DNA of 64,000 bases from Sphagnum compactum (lineage: Eukaryota > Bryophyta > Sphagnopsida > Sphagnales). A program made the position numbers and the translations under genes. The notes under the pieces are model-generated. The model was given only the letters and a program-made list of their open reading frames with translations, searched no databases and had not been told where the DNA came from. The stretch is taken from contig OZ234493.1 in assembly GCA_965153455.1 (NCBI GenBank), forward strand, positions 20,512,213 through 20,576,212, written 5' to 3'. Positions 48,727 through 61,200 of this stretch are shown one piece after another; the stretch's first letter is position 1; the number at the start of each line of letters is the position of its first letter.

Positions 48727-48734
48727 TATTACTT

Positions 48735-51619
48735 TGGATGCTTGCTGATCAATTGTTTTGATCTCTAGACATTCTATGAAAACTACCACGTAGCAGGCCA
48801 GCACCACCCAGCAGGAATATAATAATACGAAATTATTAGAATTGTTGAAGTAATTTAAGATAAAATGCGCAACATGATTGATTGAAGAAGCATGCAATAA
48901 ACTCAATCCGCATAGCTATCCAGCAGTAAATTTGCCTTGGATCAAACACCAGGGGTTGGGGAGGGCAGGGGGGTTTGTAATAAACAACCCCAATCATCAG
49001 AAAACAGAAATTTGAAACTGGATGGATTAATTTCTCAATAGCTGTATCAATTAGTTCGTGCCCACTAATCTCATAAAAGCTTCATAATTAGCGTATGTCA
49101 CTATTTTCGCAATTAAAACACTAATGGTGGGGGAGGGGAGCGGTACTCAGCTTCAAGATGCAACTGAATCAGGTTAATCTTCACACTAAACCATGGTGTA
49201 GCCTATCATGACATGGAAATATGCGTACCCAATAGAAGAAGACATGGCAATGATTATTGTGTGATGATGACATAGAATGTTGGGGAGCGGAGACAGTCGC
49301 CAATCGCAGGAATTGTACCGTAAATGCTAACTTTGAATGTGGAATAAATTATGCCTCAAACTCCTCACATTCACTGTTGTGAAGTATCTGGCTCTAATGC
49401 AAGAATTGGCTCCATTCATGATATGTGTCCTTCACATTCAATGAGATCAAAGCTGGGATGGCCCACAGGCTCTAAAGAGCAACGGTTCCATAGGTGACCT
49501 TTGGGAGTGGCTGCAGAACAACTGTTATTAGAGAGCTTCTAGAGAGCTTAAAGGGTTTCATGTTTCATCATATGGGTGTCATGAAGTAAATTAAAGGAGC
49601 TCATCCAAAACAGAACACTAGAGTGGAAGAAGAATGTTGGGCCAATGTTGGGTACCATACCAATTTCCATGTACCCTAGACACCAGAGACCATTTGGATA
49701 GCAGTACCACCTACCTGGTCACAAAGGAAAGACATAGATGGATTGGTCATTCACAGCAAGGACACAAAATCCTGAACCCCTCTGCAACTTGAGAGGCATA
49801 CTGGCCTAAACTTCAGAAATTAATCCCTAAAGTCATGTTGAGTTTTTCATGCATAAATTGAATGTTAAGTATAATAAAATAACCATATGGATGTAAAGTC
49901 AGATAAGCCATGATGAGACACAAAAAATTCACCCCTATTGGATGTATAGCTAGTTAGGTGTATGCATGTACTAGTGATTGTATAGACAACTAATACATAT
50001 ATAAACCTAGCTAGCTATGCTCTTAGGTACCCAAAACACACTCCTCAAAGTTTGCAGGAGCCAAGAGTGCACACAGAGTAGATCGAATACATGGCAAACA
50101 AATGCCTGCCTGAAGTTAGAAGAATTATGTTCCACTCCAGGAAATTTTGTTTTATTTACGAATCTCCTTTGCCCCTACTCTACTGGCCAACTGTTGCAAA
50201 TCACATGGCATAGTTAAAAAGTTATGCATAAAAGATAAATCTTGTGAAAACGGTGCAAAAATAACCAACAAAAGTTTGTTCAAATTTGAACAGTAGCTGC
50301 AAACAGCTCCAAGGACAAACAAGTTAAAATCTTTTTTGATTATTTGGAACGGAGTCGCATAACATTCATGGACTTTATCCATAATTTTGACCTCATATCC
50401 TGAAGCATCATAGGATTCCCTTGGGCAATGGGTGGAGATTGTAAACAAGGTTGTCAAGTATACAGTCCCAAGAAAACCCCCAACAGTATATGTGCACATA
50501 GTTGTAATTGCAAGCAGCACAACAGTACTGCTTGCTTCTTTTTTCACTGACTGCCCCTTTGTCCATCGGGTCTGGTGGTGCGCAGACACATCTTGGTGGT
50601 GCCCATAGACACTTTGAGTCCTGTTATGCAGGTTTTGGGCATGCAATGCACAACCTAGTGGCCATTACAAGCCCAAACCATGCATAACATGCTTCCAAAG
50701 TGCCAAGGGCAAAACAAGGAGAAAAAAAGAAAAGCAGGCAGTACAAAAGTACAGCCCTGCAATCTGTGTGCACATATAATGTTGGGCCAAAACTTGCCCT
50801 GACTCCTTGAATCAAGAGCTTCCCAAAGTGGTGGAAAGGTTTGGCCTTCCTGATCTGATGAGGAATCTGCCTTTACTATTGAGGGGTCCATGTCCCCACC
50901 AAAATTGGGCTGCCCCTTAATATCCATAGCCTTCCCCTGCATGCCCAAGACATGAAGCTGCTAGACATGACACTGTGAGGGTTTGGGCAGTTTCTCCCAC
51001 CCTCCAGAATCCAAATGTCATGGTTTCAAGTTTCAAGTTTAAACCCAATTTTAAAAAGAGTTCTCAGTAACTGCATTCAACATTATAGCACTTTAAAATT
51101 GTAGAAATGGATGAAAATGTATGCCTCATCTTTTAGGTGTTAAAAGTAGACTGCATGTGATGGAACACTGGTTAAGTTTGACAGAATTGTTAGCACCAGA
51201 GGCAACTACATGAACTAACAACTTGTACTGGAAATTCTGCATGTTAAGCTTCATGGCAGATGGAAATTAAAAAAGAAAGTGAGAAAGAAGTGTCAGTAAG
51301 TGTTTTTGTGTGTGATTGAAGGGCGCCTTACTTAGAAGTTACAAGCAGCGTTGTCCGTGTCCAAGTTTTGGATCAATGTTGTCATTGATTTTTCTCTTGC
51401 AAATGGCCAATTGTACAACCAGCCTTTTGTTTTTGTGGTCAAAAAATGGACAAAGTTATCATATTTTGACGAAGAAAAGTTAAAATTTCCATATTTACAC
51501 CATAGCTTATTGCATGTTGCCAGTATATAGAGGGTTTTGAAAGGAATTGACTTTTCTCTCTGGTTGATCACCAGTCCACCGACCTCACAAAATGGAAAAA
51601 AAGAAACTTCAATTACAAC
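48735..51619. other. Intergenic DNA, no gene accepted
   Basis: Moderately AT-rich. A 164-codon minus-strand frame at 50152-50646 and a 97-codon one at 50655-50948 are the longest. Both are partly hydrophobic but lack known motifs and splice logic, so neither is called. Confidence 0.4.
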
Positions 51620-53399
51620 CAATGTTGGGCACTCCTATACTTTTATGAAGAACCTTTGGTTCCAATTCTAAAGAATAAATTAAGAACTTAACTTTGGTTC
51701 TGGTATTGTTCTGGGTAACTCAGACTAAAAACAGTGTTTAATAACCTCCACTTAGCCCTCAATTCTATTTCTTTTGCTTCAATAACTTTTTTCTTTAAAA
51801 ATCCCAGTTCTGGTTCCACAAAGAAATAGAATCAAGAACCTAAGGGCCACTTTAGACAAGGGTCCAAAAAGCAGGGTTCAATGAAATTGAGTATTTCTAT
51901 TGGTTAAGAACTTCAAATTGGTCCCAAGGCTTTTAGACAAGGATCCAGGACCAAGACAAATCAAATTGTGATTCAACTTACAGGACATCATTTTGGAGGG
52001 AAAATCAATTGGTCCAGACAAAAAAAAATAGTTTAAATAAGAGCTCATGGTTTGCAGAACCAAAGTGTAACTTAGGGTCAAAGATTGCTCATTTCTTGGT
52101 TTTTTGTTTTTTTTCACTGTTTTTTTTTACCTTTGTTGTTCAAATTCTGTGAGAATAGAAGACATATTATGAATTGAGGACATTGTTAAGAACACACTAA
52201 TTCCCCTATTTTTTTATCAATTCTAGAGTTGACATGGATGATTTTGTGGATCCTCACAAGGTGATTACTAGAATGAGTGCATTTTCAGCCTTTTCAAGTG
52301 TGCAAAATGGAAGCAAAAACAGAAAATAGAAAAAACCAAAAGTTAATCTAATCCTCTTACATGTCAAATCACACATTTTTTATATTGGACCTTTGAATTG
52401 GACCCCACACTTTTAGACACATTCATAATACCTTAAGGAAAATTGTTTTTTTAATGTGAAGAAGGGTCCAATTCAAGGTCCAATTTGCTTCAAATTGGTC
52501 CCTGAGCTTTTGATCCCTAGACCCTTGTTTAAAGAGGCCCTAATTCTTAAAATAATCCAATTCCAATTTTGGTTCACAAAATTAAACCCGGGTTCGACCT
52601 ACTAACCAAATCCAAAATTGGTGATTCTTACTCACCAAACTAGGTACACACTAGTGTTTTGCCAGGTACTTAGATTGCCGGGTACGAATCCACAATTGCG
52701 AATCCAGATATCTAGAACTTACCCAAACTGAGGTTCACTTTTGGGAACCGGGTAGAATTGGAACCAGAAGGTTTAATTGAGAGTCTAAAACCAGGGTGAG
52801 AACCAACCACCAGTTCTAAAAGGTTTAAAACTGAACCTGGATCTGTGGTCAAATTCCAAATTGTGATTTTAATCAAAACTAGATTGGGTTTTTGATTTTT
52901 TGAAAAATTGGTTCCGAAATCACGATTTACTTGCGAGCTCACAAATGTGCAATATTTTATTTTCTTTCACCTATGTGAATAAAAAAAAGTTCATTTGCAA
53001 GCCTGCAAATACATAATATCATATTCTTGTGTGAGTTGAAAAAATCACTTACAAGCTTGCAAATATGCAATATCATTTAGGGTTTCACTTGTGTGAATGT
53101 CAAATTTGAAAATTTCTAAGGTCTTGGATTGTTTTGCATAATTGGGACCCAAACCGAAGGTTACCCAAAACCAAAGGTTATAAACCGATATTCAAAACTG
53201 ATCCAATCTAACTAAGTTCTAAAACCGAGACTTGAAACCACCCTAAACAAAAATTTGAAACCAAGTTCCAATTCCTTAAAAAAAAGAACAGGAATTGGAT
53301 GGAAACCAATCCCTTGAAATTGGTAAGAACTAAGAACCAGAACCCACTATTGTTCTTAGAACCTAGGAACCGGCCAACACTGGTATGCACCCAACAATG
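51620..53399. mobile_element. hAT-like MITE, copy 3, carrying a nested copy
   Basis: Left end CAATGTTGGGCACTCC; right end, on the reverse strand, CATTGTTGGGTGCATAC. Flanks are ATTACAAC (51612-51619) and CTTACAAC (53400-53407), an 8-bp duplication with one mismatch. The element is interrupted near its right end at 52652 by another member of the family. Removing that insertion and one target copy leaves about 1.04 kb. Interior rich in GGTTCT/AGAACC and TTGGTCC, no transposase seen. Confidence 0.7.
52652..53382. mobile_element. hAT-like MITE, copy 4 (731 bp), nested in copy 3
   Basis: Left end TAGTGTTTTGCCAGGTAC; right end, on the reverse strand, CAGTGTTGGCCGGTTCC. Both obey Y-A-R-N-G. Flanks are GTACACAC (52644-52651) and GTATGCAC (53383-53390), 6 of 8 matching. 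Interior repeats AACC/GGTT motifs and TTGCAAGC...GCAAATA-type blocks. Non-coding. Confidence 0.65.
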
Positions 53400-53407
53400 C
53401 TTACAAC

Positions 53408-54305
53408 TTACAACCAAGCAGATCGAGAGAACTCCATGGATGAGAACCACAACATTCATGTTGGAACTGGACTCTAAACTTCTATGTACTGACCTGTGGC
53501 CCTGATCTGCAGTACCATTACTTAATGACAAACGTCCAGGTGTAGTAACACAGTTCCAGTAAAGAGTTGCTGAAGATCTTCACACGCTAGAAAAGCTCAT
53601 AGTAGTGGCGCCATGCCAGTGTACTGGGGGCCAGAGGCAAAGGAAGGCTCTTCCTTAAAGTTTAGATTGAGTGGAAGGGGAAGATGTTTACGTAATTAAT
53701 AAAAAGCTATCAGGGAAGTGGCAATTAAGGCTTCTTTATCGCATGCTTATCTCGGGGGCCGCGATCTGCGCTTGCGCTAGTAGTTGAAGTCCCGCAAACC
53801 GCTGAAAGACACAACCGACAACACACGCCTACTACAACACTTGGATGTTCACTCTTAGCTTGGATACCAGACCCCCAGTTTCGCCAAGACTGGGGGTGAA
53901 ATGAGAAGTCAGGATGAAAATAGTACACAGGAGGAAACAAATAGGGGATTGAACTAATTCTGTCACCTCAATTTTGGCCCTCAATAGAGTTTCACCCACC
54001 GCGTTTTTTTATTTGCCTTACCAGCACCTTGACTACTACTGTCAGATTTCTTCATTTAAATCAAAGCCTTGTCAAAAATAAGATCCTGGAAATCTTCTAA
54101 AACTGATACCCAGTTTCATGAACAGATACTCAATTTTGCTCACATTACGCATACACTGAAATTGAGGATGAAACAGGGGTTTAGAGGGTCAAACCAGGGC
54201 CAAAAGACAAAGTGACTTTACGTATTATAACTCTTTGAAATCAAAATTGGTTCTATTGGGTCTTGAGACTTAAAAATGGAAGTGCAGATGGTTCTTGAAC
54301 TTGTG
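53408..54305. other. Intergenic DNA, nothing recognised
   Basis: Some GC-richer patches (53.75-53.85 kb) but no protein-like frame and no named repeat. Confidence 0.4.
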
Positions 54306-54309
54306 TTCC

Positions 54310-54326
54310 TCGAGTTCAAATCTCGG
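54310..54326 (+). other. tRNA-like T-arm (possible SINE fragment)
   Basis: TCGAG-TTCAAAT-CTCGG folds as a 5-bp stem with a 7-nt loop, and GTTCAAATC fits the RNA polymerase III B-box pattern (GWTCRANNC). A matching A-box and acceptor stem were not found, so it is not called a tRNA gene. It lies about 40 bp upstream of an R2 repeat copy. Confidence 0.25.
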
Positions 54327-54359
54327 TCCAACATCATGGATAATGTGATCTGTGTACAT

Positions 54360-54775
54360 TGGAACCCCATTATGACTCAGTTGTCGATGAACAACAACTG
54401 AGTTACCTCGGTTCCACCTTGGGTAACCTATCCGGTAGACCCTCCTACTTCCACATCACACATATACCTAGGTGCGTACCATAAGTAAGAGCGAAGTGAA
54501 CGGAGGTGGTTAGTGGTTACTATGTCCATAAGTTGGGAAGGTAAGGGCACTTGGTGACTATTAGATACATGTGGATGGATAGTAGTTAGTACATAGCTAA
54601 CCACTATTTCCATAAGTGGGAAGGAAGGTAAGGCACTTGGTGACTACTAGATACATGTGGATGGATAGTAGTTAGTACATATCTAACTATTGTGGTTAGC
54701 TATAGGACAAGGATACAATGAAAAGTGTTTCCTATCCACATACCTTCCATCCTTCATGGTGTGCTTGTTCAGTCT
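54360..54775. repeat. Dispersed repeat family R2, copy 4, with internal duplication
   Basis: Contains a 10-bp stem hairpin ACTCAGTTGT...ACAACTGAGT (54375-54403), CTCGGTTCCACCTTGG, TAGATACATGTGGATGGATA and CTTCCATCCTTCATGGTG. A block of about 85 bp (CCATAAG...GGGAAGG...CACTTGGTGACTA...TAGTACATA) is present twice, at about 54522 and 54610. This copy is not interrupted where copy 1 has the hAT-like insertion. Confidence 0.65.
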
Positions 54776-57700
54776 GGCCCAACATTGTGTTTCAACTGCT
54801 TCAAACATCTCCATGTTGCACACACTTGAAGGTAGCCTGAAAACAGCACCCACATTAATCAGTGCTATGGAAACCATTTGTAAAGAATAATACCACTGTT
54901 TTCTTTTTTTTCATCTGCCACCCAATTTTATTATGTTCCACACCATTTTGCCCATAAACATGGGCAAGCTCAAACTTCAAGCTCACCAAGTGACAATCAC
55001 CAGTTTCAAATTTGTTCCTTTGATGTATCATTCCAGTAAGTAAACAGTTAGCCTCCCAATTTGATGCCTTCACTGCATAGTCATGTTAATAATGGGCACC
55101 ATATCTCATTTTGGATCTTGTGGTGGAAATTTATTTTTAAGACCCGTGCTAGATTTAAAATAATGTAGTAGGTAATCTAGAAGAATTGGATATAATTGTT
55201 TAGTTGAAGCTTTCCCATTTTGTTTTACTCTATGGAACAATGGTGATCAGATGATAGTGGTTATGAAACTTGCAAGTTTTCCACTATTAGCTTCCCGTTG
55301 TGTTTTTATTGGCCACATTTCATGGCCAATATGCACCACCTAAATGAAATCTAGTAGGTGATTAATCTTCTTTCAAAACTATGTTTACCCAAAAAAAATG
55401 AATTGACAAAGCACATGTTAATTTGACTTCTCACCCACCCCATAAAAAGCACCCTCAAAATCCAGTTGCAATTGTTTAAATCATAGCATTCACCAGACAC
55501 CTGAAAAGAAATCAAGTTTGTTTTCATTTTTGATTCGGAAGTTGTCCTTCATTACTTGTTGGCCAACATGTCTTCACAAAATCCCTAATTTAAAGAAATA
55601 TATTAATTGTGCAATGTTGAGAAAACTAACATAATCAATTGTTGTTCACATATTGACACAACATATTTCAATTCTATGGTAGTATATTATTCTTTCTATT
55701 AATTAGTTCATGAATGTACTCACAATTTTTATTTTAAAAGAGCCACGTTGATTGGCCCATCATCAACTTTTCTAGAACTGGGGCAGTTCCCAATAGAAGC
55801 ACCACTTTGGATTCCCACTCCTCAAAATAGAAGCCCTTCCATGTGACCACTTCATACATATACACGCGAGTTGAATTGTGCCCAAACAATATGGGACAAA
55901 TAGAGATGCTTGGGGAAGAGAAGGACTAAGGAGGACTAGGAAAGAAAACTATGGTTCCCTTCACTAATGTAGTAATGAGGTGGTTGCATGCTTCACCTTC
56001 TCTAATGGGAAGGAATCCAAAAATCCTCAGAGGCTTTCTCTCTCCCCCCTGCCTTTTTCCAAAAGACTAAAATATTAGCCCTTCCAACTTCATGTTCATA
56101 AATTTCTATTCTTGACATTATTTGTGACCATTTTTTACTTGGGCTAATAGGAAGAGCCAAGAATATGGGTGTATATTTGGGTGCATTGTTCTGATAAGTG
56201 GCTTCATTGATTCACATCATTGGTTGTCCCCTTACATAAATATGTCTAAAAATTTTTGCACATTCCCTACAGAGAAGGATGCAAGCCCCAAACACTCCCA
56301 AATCAAAGATTACAGCTTTGTTTGCCCTAAAGATGGCGTTTTTAATATAGTTGTTGTTTTTTTTTTTTTTTTTTGGTGTTGATATTTTGGAGATAAACGA
56401 TCACTTCTACCAAAGCTTGACTCTATCCATTATGATTTTTTTGGGGTTTTTTTTTTTTTTGAAAATAGATGATCTTAACCTTACTTTTTATTATTTTTCT
56501 TCATTTTATTTTTTCATTGGTTCTACAAAGCCTTTCAGTTTTGCCCAAATTCGTAGGTCAAAAGACGAAATGTTTGAGCAGAGTATTATGGGATAAAAGG
56601 TGGGGCTATTGCCAACAATATGGAAAGCACACTTCAATTAAAGGAACATCTTGCATAAGGAGAAACACATGTGGTAAAACATCAAAGCACTCTGCCTATG
56701 AATTGCATGCCTAAAACTTAAGTTATCCAAGGAATAAATTTACAAACTTTTCTTGACTTCAATTTTTCTAGTTCAAAAAGTGGCCGTTTCTGAGCATGTT
56801 TGCCATCACTCACTTGCCACCTCAAAAAATTTATCTTCCCCTAGGGCATGTTGTACTCATAGTGTTTCCACCACCATAGTCACAATCAAGGTACCCCGCT
56901 GGAACCATGATTAATGTCTTTGCAATCCTAAAAATGGAATAAAATCAATTTATGCTAGTTTAAGTTGTGTGTGACACATGCAACTTCATTTACATGCACT
57001 TAAAACATTTCAATCTATTTTTTTTAATTTACATTTATCACTAGTTTACATTTAGATGTTTGATATGTGCCATACAACACTTTAAATAATGTTCATTTAG
57101 TAGTCCTTATGCTTGTAATTGACAACTTTTAAAATTTGAATTTTTTGAACACTTTATTAAGAATTTGTAAATTTTAGATGGTATAATGTTCATGGCATTT
57201 AATATCTAACAACAATGTTTGTTTATGATTTAAATTTGGTGCAATTTAACATTATTTTATTAGTTCTATTGATTCATATATTTTATTGTAAGATTAAATT
57301 TTTCTTTTCAAGAATCTTTAGAACATTAAATTGTGCACCAAATTTTAAATACTTAAATATTCTTGTATTTATTGCAACTTACAAAACTTGTTGGTCATTC
57401 CATGCTAAAGTTATCCTCTAAAGGAGAACATAATTCATATTGATTTTTTTGAATTGGAGTCCTTTTGCAATATGAAGTTTCCTTTAAGTGCCTTGATTTT
57501 GATTAAATCCCTCCTTCATTATAGCCCAAACAATAGAAAAATGATCTTAAAATCATTTTGCTCATTTTTTGTTTTCTATGTAGACAAATGCACTAGGTGA
57601 AGTTGTAGAGGACAAAGTAAAGTTATTTCACTACAAAGAATCATGTCTATACCAAGTCATGTGTTTGTGACTTGTGTACAAATCAAAAAAAAAAACTATT

Positions 57701-57910
57701 GTTTAATTGTCCTCTATGGCACATATTAAAAACTATTTATAGTTGCATATACAATTACAAAATGATTTTAAGTTGTATATGTTACTATGATTGTGACTAA
57801 TGTTGGTTTGGACAAAAATGAAGATGAAAAGTGTATTCATATCATTAACAATTGGTGACAACCAACAATATAGATGAAAACTATAGAGGCATGTGCATTT
57901 ACAACTAAAA
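54776..57910. other. AT-rich DNA, no gene seen
   Basis: Poly-T runs near 56360 and 56440 and otherwise unremarkable AT-rich sequence. No coding exon or structured repeat recognised. Confidence 0.45.
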
Positions 57911-58245
57911 CATAGCCCCTAAATGCTTTAGCTGCCCTAAAGAACCCTTAGATGTCCTAGGTAGCCTAGGCAAGCCTTAGATAACCTTTAGGCACCCTAG
58001 ATAACCTAAATAACCCCTAGGTAGGCCTTTAGATACCCTAGTTAGTTTAAGAAACCCCTAGGTAACCCATGTAACCTAGGCAACCCCTAGTATGTTAATA
58101 AATACTTTAATTAATTTAGGCATCCCCTAAATGAACCTTTAGGAACCCTAGTTAATCTAAGTAGCTCCTAGGTACCCCACATAACTTAAACAACCCTCTT
58201 GTAACCCCTAGGTAGCTTAACAACCCTTAGCTTATCTTTAAATAA
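57911..58245. repeat. Degenerate CCTAGGTAAC minisatellite
   Basis: About 330 bp made of variable-length units around AACCCCTAGG, CCTAGGTAACC and CCTTTAGGTA. Period is roughly 10-20 bp and irregular. The CCTAGG palindrome recurs several times. Related short motifs reappear near 63.55-63.62 kb. Confidence 0.75.
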
Positions 58246-61200
58246 CTTACTTGTAATATTAGGTAAGCCTTTAATTAATCTTTAAATAACATAAGGTAGG
58301 CTGAATAAATCATTTAGGTAGGTTAGTAAAAATGTTTATTAATATGTGATTCCATTTCATATTAAGTAATAAAAAGTTACTGCAATGGTAAGTATTTTGC
58401 CTTTCAATGTAAAGGTGAAGGGATCAAATCAAATGCAATTGCACTAATACATACCATTAGCAATTGTAACCATTATTTAAATTTGTGTACTTCAAATTGT
58501 AAAAACAATAATAATTACAAATGAATTTGTTTTTATACAATGTTATTTTCAACATTTTGGTATACATATCCCAAAAAAATAAATTCAATCTAATGAATTA
58601 AAAAATACATAAAAATAATTCTATGTTATGTAATAGGTGTTTTTTAAATGGCAATTATGTAATAAAAACACAAAAAACACAATTTGAATTTTTTGAAATG
58701 ACATATTTTTGGAAATTTTTTAATATAAAACTTAACATTATAATGCCAACAAAACTTGGGCTCCGCGCTGCTTCACATTACTAGTGATGATAAATAAATA
58801 ATTTAAAAATTAATTAATTATTGAATTTGAATAATACATTATCATATATATTGTCCATGAAATTATTTCAATTTCCATTGATTTTGAAAAATATCATATT
58901 TAATTTCACCTATTAAAACTTTAATATTTCTAACACCCATGATGTATAAGTTCAATTTTTAATTGTTCTTGTTGCTTTTTGGGCTTATTCACGGTTGTGG
59001 TTCCAAAAAAGAAAAAAAACAAGGATTCAAGGATTTTTGTGGGGCTACTTTTTGCAAATAACATTTACTTGAAACAAATTTAAGTGAGAAAATTTGAATA
59101 ATTCAATTTAAGATAATTCATGTGGTGGTGATGAGTTTTCACATTCATACATAATTGCGTATGAATATTTTGGTGTATAGCCAGAAATACAGAAATTCCC
59201 AAACATTCCAAAAATGAGTTTCAATGGATAACCAAACATGTTTTTTGGCAAGATTTTTTCTTACACATGTGACCTGCATTTCAAACTAAACATTTTGAAT
59301 GCATTGAGCACAATTTTTTATCAAATGGTTAAAAACAAAATCCTTTTCCATGCAACCCTTTCCTTCAAAATTTAAAAACTTTGAATTTTTGTATAATTTG
59401 GTTTTTCATCAAGTTCATATAATGAACATATGTTTTCATAGAAAGGGGCATGTTTTTGTTGTACAAAAATTTTGAAATCAATTGTATGATTTTACGCATT
59501 CCTTTTGATTCCTTTTTTTAAAAGTATAGTTTAAACATTTGATATAGTTAGTATACATGACTCAAAATGACATTTACATAGTATCCAAATTATTTTTAAA
59601 TATTTTTATTAATTTAAAAAGACATCATTTTATCTATTGGCATACAATAATTCACTACAACTATAATAATGTAAAATAAACAAAAATCCAAAGTTGTCCT
59701 TTGCTGTCTTTTAAATACAAGTCATTCCTTTTGGGGACCCCAATTGTGAATACACCCTTCATGATAACATTATAAGAGGGATTCCCTTTGATGGTAGTTG
59801 ACTTCAGGGAGAGGCTGAAAAACTTCAAAAGTTCTAAACAGCCCCTTGAAGCCTAAACCATTTAAGCCTCTCCTTTGGAAAATAAAGGGCAAGTAAACAA
59901 AGAGACTCCATGTTGTAGGCTACAACAAAATTCATATTCATTCATGATCCTTTCATATTCATTCATGGTCACAAAATGATATGGTCATGTAAATAAGTTG
60001 TTAGCTTTCAACCCTCTCCTTTGGTGCTTAAATGTTCATCCCCCTTAGATATGTCCATTATTGGCAGAACTAATTGGTACCCACATCACAACGCATCTGG
60101 TGAACATACACACACATAGCTACAAGAATTTTTAAAACTATTGGGAGTGGGGGGTGTGGATTTTGAACTTTCTAAAAGTAATTTTATTTGTTAGAAGAAT
60201 CTACACAAATTAGGTCCATGATGGGAAAAACAACATACTTCACAATATGGAGTAGGTAATCCAACATGGTATATATGAGACTTTCACCTTTTAAACATCA
60301 ACACTATGTTATATACATAACCACAATAGTGTGAATCAACACAAAATACAAATAATCCATTCTTGTAGTGACCCCAACTCCAAGGGTTTAGTAGTGGCAG
60401 GCCGGGTATGGAATATCAAAATTTCACTAATATAGGCTACTAGAATAAGAATGCCCTTATTCACAAATGTAGTTTTACATCTTGTTATACAAAAATCAAT
60501 GATTGGACAAACCATCCAATAAGGAAAGCTTCAAACAACTACAAGATAGATTCGTTATTCTTGTGGAAACATTATATCTATTCATCAGAAACTCGGATAT
60601 GTACTCAAGGTTCAAATACCTGTTTTTTGTCCAATGCAAATCTATTAGCACCCACTTGGATTTGGACAATGACAAAGGTACCCAACAAACTTTCCCATTC
60701 ATTAGTGAACAACAAAATTCCACCATTAATGAATGTTTGTTGTTTTCATATGAGGAGGCACCCACTTGTGAAGATTTTGCTTCCAGATTCTTTTATGATT
60801 GCTCTGCACACATGCTCTAGATTGATGAACGCACTTGTTAGCTTGATGGAGCACACAAAAAAGTTTCTTTGTGGGGTTTCCAATCCCTTGGGAGTCAAGG
60901 TTTATCGTCTTTCTATAACAGAAAATTCCCACCATTTTATTGAACCCTTTTTTGACTTGATGAAGTGTTCATTGGGATCAATGTAGTTCTTTCATGGAGT
61001 CAAGGTTTTCAACTTAAGCCTTTTCAGAATGTTAATAGGTTAGCAAGATATCCCTATGTTTTTAGTGGAATATTTGCTACAAGTGAATGACAAGATGTCT
61101 CCAACAACCTTGTGAAGCTTTGTGAGATTTTGAATCTAGACAACAAAAAGCTTGATTATAATTGTATGCATGGAAACAAATAAGTTTAGTGAAAGTTCCT

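Noticed and set aside
50152-50948. Minus-strand frames of 164 and 97 codons with hydrophobic stretches
   Set aside because: No recognisable family, no good splice junction between them, and composition similar to surrounding non-coding DNA.
58380-58435. Possible tRNA or SINE head (GCAATGGTAAGT ... GGGATCAAATC)
   Set aside because: The T-stem does not pair and no cloverleaf can be drawn.
60496-60986. Overlapping frames on both strands (89-141 codons)
   Set aside because: Frames overlap in several phases and none has a motif or a plausible exon structure.
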